From CAYRJA01 sp964424455 (GTDB lineage Bacteria; Bacteroidota; Bacteroidia; Chitinophagales; UBA10324), in NCBI GenBank assembly GCA_964424455.1, contig CAYRJA010000020.1, positions 1-34,327 of the forward strand: a stretch of 34,327 bases of DNA, in the 5' to 3' direction. The translations under genes were made by a program, and so were the position numbers. The notes below the pieces were generated by a model. That model saw only the letters and a list, made by a program, of their open reading frames with translations. It searched no databases and had not been told where the DNA came from. Positions 28,127-34,327 of this stretch are shown here, in pieces. The number at the start of each line of letters is the position of its first letter. Position 1 is the first letter of the stretch.

Positions 28127-28194
28127 TATTCTATTTTTAAAAAAGTAAAATTCAACACACAAAACTCATTTATTACTTCTGAGTTTTCATGTAA

Positions 28195-30717
28195 TTATTC
28201 AACAGGGTTATCGGTGGGTGTAATTGTTTCATTGTCTGCATTATCCTCCTTATCTTCTTCTATCTCCACTTTTGCCACTGCTGCAATTTCATCCTCGTCT
28301 TGCAGACGGATAAGGCGGACACCTTGTGTAGCTCTGCCGAGTACAGAAATATCTTTCACATTAATTCTGATGGTAACACCCGAGCGATTGATAATCATCA
28401 GCCCATCATTTTCTGTTACAGCTTTAATCGCAATCAGTTTGCCTGTTTTATCTGTAACATTAATCGTCTTTACTCCTTTGCCGCCTCGATTAGTGATGCG
28501 GTATTCCGGTTCTCCGGTTTCAGCATCATCCAGATAAGAACGCTTACCATAACCTTTTTCCGATACAACAAGCACAGTGGTTTCTTTATCGTTTTTATCT
28601 ACGCAAATCATGCCAATTACTTCATCGTTTCCATTATCCAGTTCTATTCCATAAACTCCTCTTGAGTTTCTACCTGTCGGGCGCACTTTCGATTCAGGAA
28701 AACGAATTGCTCTGCCTGATTTCACCGCCATCAACACTTCACAGTTTCCGTTGGTTTGTTTAACTTCCAGTAACTGATCGCTCTCGTCAATATTAATAGC
28801 TATTATACCATTAGCACGCGGACGGCTGAATTCTTCCAAAGTAGTTTTCTTGATAATACCATTCTTTGTACAGAACACGATGAAGTTGTTATTCAGATAG
28901 TCTTCATCTTTCAGATTATGAATATCAATCACTGCGCGAACGGTGTCACCCGGCGGAAGATTAATCAGATTTTGTAACGCACGTCCCTTTGATGTCTTTG
29001 TTCCTTCCGGAATTTCATACACTTTTTTCCAGTAACACTTCCCTTGATCGGTGAAGAATAAAAAGTAATCATGTGTGGAAGCCACAAATAATTTCTCTAT
29101 GAAATCTTCGTCGCGGGCAGTGCTGCCAATAGCGCCTTTTCCTCCTCTGCCTTGTACACGGTATTCTGTGAGCGGTGTGCGCTTGATATAGCCAAGACGG
29201 GAAATCGTTATCACCATTTCCTCTTCTTCAATCAAATCTTCAATATCAATATCATCCGCTGCTACAACTATTTCCGTTCTTCGCTCATCACCATACTTCT
29301 TTTTGATTTCCGTCAATTCATCTTTGATGATTTGAAAGCGGAGTGTTTCATTGGAAAGTATTTCTTTGAAGTAAGCAATCTGCTTCATCACTTCCGCATA
29401 CTCTTCTTTTATCTTATCTCTTTCTAATCCGGTGAGACGTTGCAAGCGCATTTCAAGGATTGCCTTCGCCTGTATTTCACTCAATCCAAACTGGCTCATC
29501 AATCCCTCTCTTGCTATATCGGGAGTTTGTGAGGCACGGATAAGCGCTATCACGGCATCCAGATTATCGAGTGCAATTAATAATCCTTCAAGAATATGTG
29601 CCCGCTTTTCTGCTTCTGCCAAATCGAATTTTGTCCTTCTCACAACCACTTCATGACGGAAATCAACAAAGCACTGAATCATGTCTTTCAGATTCAGCAG
29701 GCGCGGACGACCGTGGTCAAGCGCAATGTTGTTGATACCATAAGAAGATTGCAGCGGCGTATAAGAAAAGAGTTGATTCAGCACCACATTAGGAATTGCA
29801 TCACGTTTGAGTTCTACTACTATTCTCATTCCTTCGCGGTCTGATTCATCACGACATTCAGAAATTCCTTCTATCTTCTTTTCCTCCATCAACTCATATA
29901 TCTTTACTATAATCTGTGCCTTGTTAGTCTGGTAAGGAATTTCATCAATGATGATTCTTTCTCTTCCGTTTTTAAGTGTTTCAAAAGAAGATTTTGCTCG
30001 TACCACCACTTTTCCTCTACCTGTAAGGAAGCCCTCTTTCACTCCTGTGATGCCATAAATAATTCCTCCTGTAGGAAAGTCGGGAGCTTTAACCAACTCT
30101 ATCAACTGGGCAATAGTGATTTCTTTATTATCAATGTAAGCAACTATACCATCTATGACTTCTGAAAGATTGTGAGGCAATACATTTGTTGCCATTCCCA
30201 CAGCAATTCCGGAAGCGCCATTTACCAGCAGATTGGGGATGCGCGAAGGCATAACGGTCGGCTCTTTCAGCGTGTCATCAAAGTTCAACTGAAAATCAAC
30301 CGTATCCTTTTCTATGTCCATCATGATTTCTTCGGCAATTTTCTGAAGGCGCGCTTCTGTATAACGCATTGCTGCAGGGCTGTCCCCGTCAATGCTGCCA
30401 TAGTTTCCCTGTCCGTCAACCAATGGATAACGCAAACTCCACTCCTGCGCCATGCGCACCATCGCTTCATAAACGGATGAGTCGCCATGCGGATGATATT
30501 TTCCCAGCACTTCACCGACAATTCTTGCTGATTTCTTGTAAGGGCGATTACTCATCACACCCAGTTCATACATTCCGAAAAGCACACGGCGCTGAACGGG
30601 CTTCAATCCATCGCGCACATCAGGTATGGCACGCGATACTATTACCGACATTGAATAATCAATGTAGGCGGTTTTCATCTCTTCTTCTATGTTAATCGGG
30701 ATAATTCTCTCAGTCAT
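28195..30717 (-). CDS. gyrA: DNA gyrase subunit A
   Basis: This 840-aa subunit breaks and rejoins DNA in the GyrA2B2 complex that introduces negative supercoils. The catalytic tyrosine is Tyr119 in AAMRYTEARL. The quinolone-resistance region reads HPHGDSSVYEAMVRMAQ: the position equal to E. coli Ser83 is Ser80 (wild-type like), and Asp87 is replaced by Glu84, which is natural in many species. The GyrA-box that marks gyrase and not topoisomerase IV is present as QGRGGKG, followed by six β-pinwheel blades. The C-terminus is an acidic tail (EEDKEDNADNET). Length is standard. A TATCTTTG box about 90 nt upstream is the likely promoter. The secreted TPR gene follows on the same strand. Confidence 0.97.
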   Translation of the reverse strand: MTERIIPINIEEEMKTAYIDYSMSVIVSRAIPDVRDGLKPVQRRVLFGMYELGVMSNRPYKKSARIVGEVLGKYHPHGDSSVYEAMVRMAQEWSLRYPLVDGQGNYGSIDGDSPAAMRYTEARLQKIAEEIMMDIEKDTVDFQLNFDDTLKEPTVMPSRIPNLLVNGASGIAVGMATNVLPHNLSEVIDGIVAYIDNKEITIAQLIELVKAPDFPTGGIIYGITGVKEGFLTGRGKVVVRAKSSFETLKNGRERIIIDEIPYQTNKAQIIVKIYELMEEKKIEGISECRDESDREGMRIVVELKRDAIPNVVLNQLFSYTPLQSSYGINNIALDHGRPRLLNLKDMIQCFVDFRHEVVVRRTKFDLAEAEKRAHILEGLLIALDNLDAVIALIRASQTPDIAREGLMSQFGLSEIQAKAILEMRLQRLTGLERDKIKEEYAEVMKQIAYFKEILSNETLRFQIIKDELTEIKKKYGDERRTEIVVAADDIDIEDLIEEEEMVITISRLGYIKRTPLTEYRVQGRGGKGAIGSTARDEDFIEKLFVASTHDYFLFFTDQGKCYWKKVYEIPEGTKTSKGRALQNLINLPPGDTVRAVIDIHNLKDEDYLNNNFIVFCTKNGIIKKTTLEEFSRPRANGIIAINIDESDQLLEVKQTNGNCEVLMAVKSGRAIRFPESKVRPTGRNSRGVYGIELDNGNDEVIGMICVDKNDKETTVLVVSEKGYGKRSYLDDAETGEPEYRITNRGGKGVKTINVTDKTGKLIAIKAVTENDGLMIINRSGVTIRINVKDISVLGRATQGVRLIRLQDEDEIAAVAKVEIEEDKEDNADNETITPTDNPVE

Positions 30718-30806
30718 TTCTTATTTGTTTATACAATTTACAGTATGTTAAGAATGGCAATATTTCCATGCTGAACATTCTGCATTATGCTCTTTTTTAA
30801 GGCGCT

Positions 30807-30814
30807 CAAAGATA
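30807..30814 (-). promoter_or_regulatory. Putative -7 promoter box for gyrA
   Basis: The minus strand reads TATCTTTG, a full match to the TAnnTTTG consensus, about 90 nt before the gyrA ATG. No clear TTG -33 element at the right spacing was found. Confidence 0.5.
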
Positions 30815-30919
30815 ATAAAACAGAAGCGGGAAATGAAGGAGAAAATTATGATTTTGTAACTGATATTTTAAGGTGATTATTGCAGGTTTTTGCTGTGTGG
30901 ATAATGCTTTGATTGCTAT

Positions 30920-30981
30920 TAGCCTACGGTATAAATTGTGGGCTACAAAAGATAAATTTCCCCATTGACGGCTTCAGCCGT
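30920..30981. repeat. Bipartite hairpin element, copy 2
   Basis: The first hairpin pairs TAGCCTACGGT (30920-30930) with ATTGTGGGCTA (30935-30945), using several G·U pairs. The linker CAAAAGATAAA follows. The second hairpin is ACGGCT-TC-AGCCGT (30968-30981). It is in the same orientation as the copy at 8495-8558. Together with the REP-like units downstream it fills most of 30718-31132, the upstream region of gyrA; no gene is seen there. Confidence 0.72.
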
Positions 30982-31016
30982 TTCTTTCGTTCGTCAGTAT
31001 GAAAGAGAAACACAGT

Positions 31017-31116
31017 TCATCCCAAGTGCAGCGAGGGATTTCATCGTTGAATGTAGGGATGTCTCGTTCCTCGACATGACACAAAGAACGAACGGATTCC
31101 TCCTTCGTCGGAATGA
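31017..31116. repeat. REP-like hairpin block F, three units
   Basis: The units are 31017-31039 (ATCCC/GGGAT), inverted 31058-31080 with a new arm pair (ATGTC/GACAT) and a changed loop (TCGTTCCTC), and inverted 31094-31116 (ATTCC/GGAAT). The block lies between the gyrA promoter and the 3' end of the EF-G-like gene, both minus strand. Confidence 0.78.
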
Positions 31117-31132
31117 CAATATTGTGTTAAAC

Positions 31133-33274
31133 CTACGCCAATACCTGCTCTTTCTCCTCAATTTTTGCGTATTCATCATGCAACTTCTTCTGAATTTCTC
31201 CGGGTACAAGTGCATATTCAGCAAAGCGGGATTTAAAACTCGCACGTCCCTGAGTAAGCGAACGAAGCGTGGTAGAATATTTTTCCAATTCGGCAAGTGG
31301 TGCTTTAGCTTTGATAATCTGATAATGATTTTTTGAATCCATTCCGAGTATTATGGCACGGCGGGTTTGCAGGTCGCCCATGATTGCGCCCATATCTTCT
31401 TCAGGGACCAGCACTTCCAAATCCTGAACGGGTTCCAACAGTTTTGGATCCGCCTGACGGAAGCAATCTTTAAAAGCCATCATGCCGGCAATTTTAAATG
31501 CCATATCGTTTGAATCAACAGGGTGCATTTTTCCATCGTATATATATACGCAAATGTCGCGCACATACGAGCCGGCTGTGGGACCTTCCTGCATTTTTTC
31601 CATAACACCTTTCAGAATAGAAGGCATAAACCGGGTATCTATTGCACCGCCAACAATGCAGTTATGATAAATCAGTTTTCCGCCCCATTCCAAATTAATT
31701 TCTTCCTTACCTCTTATGTTAAATTCTTTCGGCGGAGCATATCCTTCGTAGTACGGTTCTATCATCATTGCCACTTCAGCAAACTGCCCTGCCCCGCCCG
31801 ATTGTTTCTTATGACGGTAAGTTGCCCTCGATTGTTTGCGAATAGTTTCCCGATAAGGAATTTTTGTTCTCTCAAATTCAACAGACAGTTTGTAAATATT
31901 TTCCAATCTCCATTTAGTGGCAGCTAAATGAAGTTCTCCCTGTGCTCCAAGAATCACTTGCTTCAGTTCACGCGAGTATTCAATAGTAATTGTAGGATCT
32001 TCCCGATGAATTTCTGAGAGTACTTCTCCGAGTTTTTCGTCATCATGTTTGTTCTTAGCCACTATGGCTACCTTCATTCTTGACTCAGGAAATTCAATTT
32101 CTTTTATTGCCACATCAAATCCTTTCTCATGTAGCGTATGATTTGTCAGCGTGGATTTTAGTTTAAGCGTTGCGCCTAAATCCCCTGCGGAAAGTTTATT
32201 CACTGCGTTGCGATTCTTACCGTCAATAATGAACAGTTGATTTATTTTTTCGGTATTGTTGTTGAATTCGTTAACCAGTTCAGTTCCAATTTTTACTTCA
32301 CCACTCACTACTTTAAAGAGGGAAAGGTTTCCCAGATGCGGTTCAATTAATGATTTGAAAACAAAAAGCGCCGTAGGTTTTGATGCATCACAGGGAATTT
32401 CTTTTCCGTTTTCATCTTGCTCTGCAGGCATTTCACCGGCACACGGCGCTACATTATCAATAAAACCCATCATGCGCCCGCTGCCCATATTATTTTTTGC
32501 AGACAAACAGAACACAGGGAATAAATCATGTTTCATCATTCCTTTTTTTATTCCCATTTTCATTTCATCCTCATCAAGTGTTCCCTTCTCAAAATACAAC
32601 TCCATCAGTTTCTCATCATTCTCTGCAGCCTTCTCTACCAATTTATTATGAAGTTCTTCCGCTCTTGTTTTTTCTGAATCCGGGATAGGCAATTTCTCCG
32701 GCTTTCCACCTGTTGCAGGAAATTTATACATCACCATTTTCAGTAAATCAATAATAGAATTAAATCCTATGCCAGCGTTCAATGGGTACTGCATCAAAAC
32801 GAATGGCGCACCGAAACGGCTTTGTGCTTCCTCAACTGTTTCTTCCCAGTTTGCCTTTTCGTGATCAAGTTGGTTGATGGCAAAGATTACCGGCTTCTTA
32901 TATTCATCCACATAGTTCCATATCAGTTCTGTGCCTACTTCCATTCCGTGTTGAGCATTCAACACCATTACTCCTGTATCAGCAACACGCAAAGCAGCAA
33001 TTACTTCGCCGATAAAATCATCTAATCCCGGTGTGTCAATGATATTGATTTTGTAATCGCGCCATTCAGTGTGCATCAGTGAAGAATAGACGGAACTGCC
33101 CCGATACTGTTCTATTTCATGATAATCACTGACAGTATTGTTTTCCTCTACCGTGCCGCGGCGGTTTATCAGTCCGGCTTCAAACATCATGGTTTCGGCA
33201 AGAGTAGTTTTACCGGTTTTGGAAGCGCCAAGAAGAACAATGTTCTTGATGAACTTGTCGTCGTAAACTTTCAT
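31133..33274 (-). CDS. Elongation factor G-like GTPase (EF-G paralogue)
   Basis: This 713-aa protein has the full EF-G layout: GTPase domain, domain II (LFVFKSLIEPHLGNLSLFKV), domain III, domain IV (ATYRHKKQSGGAGQFAEV) and domain V ending at about residue 690. The P-loop is GASKTGKT (16-23) instead of AHIDAGKT. Switch I ends RGSS in place of RGIT. Switch II is DTPGLDDF (80-87), so the catalytic His of DTPGH is Leu84. The G4 motif is NQLD (134-137) instead of NKxD. These changes mark an EF-G-like paralogue and not the translocase FusA. Such paralogues may act in ribosome recycling, stress translation or other ribosome steps. It stands alone, with no rpsL, rpsG or tuf nearby, which agrees with a paralogue. 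Confidence 0.88.
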   Translation of the reverse strand: MKVYDDKFIKNIVLLGASKTGKTTLAETMMFEAGLINRRGTVEENNTVSDYHEIEQYRGSSVYSSLMHTEWRDYKINIIDTPGLDDFIGEVIAALRVADTGVMVLNAQHGMEVGTELIWNYVDEYKKPVIFAINQLDHEKANWEETVEEAQSRFGAPFVLMQYPLNAGIGFNSIIDLLKMVMYKFPATGGKPEKLPIPDSEKTRAEELHNKLVEKAAENDEKLMELYFEKGTLDEDEMKMGIKKGMMKHDLFPVFCLSAKNNMGSGRMMGFIDNVAPCAGEMPAEQDENGKEIPCDASKPTALFVFKSLIEPHLGNLSLFKVVSGEVKIGTELVNEFNNNTEKINQLFIIDGKNRNAVNKLSAGDLGATLKLKSTLTNHTLHEKGFDVAIKEIEFPESRMKVAIVAKNKHDDEKLGEVLSEIHREDPTITIEYSRELKQVILGAQGELHLAATKWRLENIYKLSVEFERTKIPYRETIRKQSRATYRHKKQSGGAGQFAEVAMMIEPYYEGYAPPKEFNIRGKEEINLEWGGKLIYHNCIVGGAIDTRFMPSILKGVMEKMQEGPTAGSYVRDICVYIYDGKMHPVDSNDMAFKIAGMMAFKDCFRQADPKLLEPVQDLEVLVPEEDMGAIMGDLQTRRAIILGMDSKNHYQIIKAKAPLAELEKYSTTLRSLTQGRASFKSRFAEYALVPGEIQKKLHDEYAKIEEKEQVLA

Positions 33275-33343
33275 AGTATTTGGATTTTGGTTTTTAGATT
33301 TAATCGGTGTTACAGTACAATTCCTCTTACCGTCAACTAAATA

Positions 33344-33514
33344 ATGACTAACGAAACAAATGACAAAAACCTTTCAATGAATGAACTTCAACTCAGTCAT
33401 TATCTAATTGCTTCCCTAAATATAAAAAAGTTATTGAAGTTGCAATATCTATTGCAAAATAATATGCTTTTGCGGATTCAGGTTTCAAGTGCAACAGGCA
33501 GTAATTTTTTTTAA
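33344..33514 (+). CDS. Possible small ORF, 56 aa
   Basis: The frame begins MTNETNDKNLSMNELQLSHY and ends SSATGSNFF. The middle is a leucine-rich amphipathic stretch (IKKLLKLQYLLQNNMLL). It is unrecognised and short enough to be chance in this AT-rich 489-nt spacer (33275-33763). The only support is that a second short frame starts 7 nt after it on the same strand. Confidence 0.22.
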   Translation: MTNETNDKNLSMNELQLSHYLIASLNIKKLLKLQYLLQNNMLLRIQVSSATGSNFF

Positions 33515-33521
33515 ACTGTCA

Positions 33522-33659
33522 ATGAAACCTGTAGCGAAGTTCGGAAAGCTAATGAAGAAGGGATTAACGATGTTTAAAAAAGAAGGGATACGAAGCACAA
33601 ATGTTCTTTCAAATTTTTACAACAAAAAAAAACGATTACACCGCTTACCTCTATTGTAA
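33522..33659 (+). CDS. Possible small basic ORF, 45 aa
   Basis: The frame begins MKPVAKFGKLMKKGLTMFKK and continues to a Lys/Arg-rich end (NKKKRLHRLPLL). About a quarter of residues are Lys or Arg, and the N-terminal half could form a cationic amphipathic helix. It follows the previous short frame after 7 nt. No family is recognised. The rest of the spacer, 33660-33763, is AT-rich and shows nothing else. Confidence 0.25.
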   Translation: MKPVAKFGKLMKKGLTMFKKEGIRSTNVLSNFYNKKKRLHRLPLL

Positions 33660-33763
33660 AAATTTGAGCTTGCACACTTCATTAGATACACAACTGTTTA
33701 ATAACCGATAATACCTTCTTTTTAAAATTTCGTTTAATCTTTATGTTAGTCGCTGGCATACTT

Positions 33764-34327
33764 TCATCGCCCTCGGTGTGTGGAGATTGAAACCATTTTA
33801 TAGATGTCTTTTCCTTCCTGTAACGCTACCAACAAATTTTTAAAGAAGTAAGCTGAATCCAAATTATTTTTCTCTTGCTGCATTAGAAGTTTTGCGATAA
33901 CGATTAAAAACTTAATGCTGTATTCTCCTTTGGTATTTAGCGTTGCATACTTAGCAAGTTCTACTTGATGGTCTTTAAGAATTTTATCAATGTCAAGTGC
34001 TTTGTTTCGTTCAGTAGCTGATTTGTTCGGATTAGTTTTACTCCACATCTCAAGAAGAAATGAAAGAAAATCTTTCGTCAATTCTGGTTCATGGCTCATC
34101 TTAATTAAAATGTCAACCGTCCAATGAATATGCTTTAGGGTTCTGGCTCTGCTCCATTTTTTAGTTTTCTTATCCCATTGCTTGTATTTTAGTAAGAGGT
34201 CATAAGTTGAGATACCTCCCTGAAAAATCCCAAGCAAGTAGGTGTCGTTAATTTGAAAAATGATAAGTGGAGTTGGTATTGTTGCATGAAAACTACAAGT
34301 AAAGGCAGGTAAGTATAAAAGAAAAAA
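33764..34327 (-). CDS. Hypothetical protein, N-terminus cut by window edge
   Basis: I do not recognise this protein. The frame stays open to the last base of the window, adding 30 residues before the TTG at 34237 (including TIPTPLIIFQINDTYLLGIF), so the true start is probably outside. About 187 residues are visible. The protein is basic and helical, with tryptophans at WDKKTKKWSRARTLKHIHWT and a later FLSFLLEMWSKTNPNKSATE stretch. No signal peptide or metal-binding motif is seen in the visible part. It lies downstream of nothing obvious, and the 489-nt AT-rich spacer after it separates it from the EF-G-like gene on the same strand. Codon use is slightly more AT-rich than in the core genes, which would fit an accessory gene. 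Confidence 0.6.
   Translation of the reverse strand, partial: FFLLYLPAFTCSFHATIPTPLIIFQINDTYLLGIFQGGISTYDLLLKYKQWDKKTKKWSRARTLKHIHWTVDILIKMSHEPELTKDFLSFLLEMWSKTNPNKSATERNKALDIDKILKDHQVELAKYATLNTKGEYSIKFLIVIAKLLMQQEKNNLDSAYFFKNLLVALQEGKDIYKMVSISTHRGR

Noticed and set aside
28195..30717. parC (topoisomerase IV) instead of gyrA
   Set aside because: A GyrA-box (QGRGGKG) and full-length six-blade C-terminal domain are present, which ParC lacks.

Overview
The window looks like a Bacteroidota genome, probably from an environmental or metagenomic assembly. The evidence is an AT-rich sequence, -7 promoter boxes of the TAnnTTTG type, few Shine-Dalgarno sites, MKK-type signal peptides, and a giant secreted adhesin that ends in a type IX secretion (T9SS) type-B sorting domain. 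A 10-base run of N inside the adhesin marks an assembly gap. All calls are by eye, without database searches.

Left part (1-10.5 kb). A saccharopine dehydrogenase gene is cut by the left edge and is divergent from a cytidine deaminase gene. Next comes a minus-strand group for acyl-chain and glycan chemistry. In transcription order it is KAS III, ACP, a second KAS III, an SDR reductase, a GT2 glycosyltransferase and a GNAT acyltransferase. A plus-strand OafA-type membrane acyltransferase and a minus-strand pair (3-hydroxyacyl-CoA dehydrogenase, then a third KAS III) lie beside it. I infer a dedicated pathway that builds an unusual short acyl group on its own ACP and attaches it to a sugar or lipid-linked glycan.

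The spaces between these genes are filled with small palindromic repeats. There are about 26 hairpin units in one family whose arms change in a compensatory way, plus at least three other repeat families.

Middle part (10.9-26.9 kb). Three small plus-strand genes of unknown function (154, 87 and 52 aa) end at a clear intrinsic terminator. Then comes one giant adhesin gene of about 15 kb. It has a signal peptide, 14 PKD domains, 7 SprB-type repeats, about 39 Ig-like repeats with an inserted jelly-roll-like domain, and the T9SS sorting domain. The N gap splits it artificially. The reading frames on both sides, and the missing piece of one repeat, agree with a true gap of about 83 nt.

Right part (26.9-34.3 kb). 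On the minus strand are gyrA followed by a secreted TPR protein, an EF-G-like GTPase that lacks the usual catalytic histidine, and an unknown gene cut by the right edge. Two very short tandem ORFs at 33.3-33.7 kb are possible but weak.
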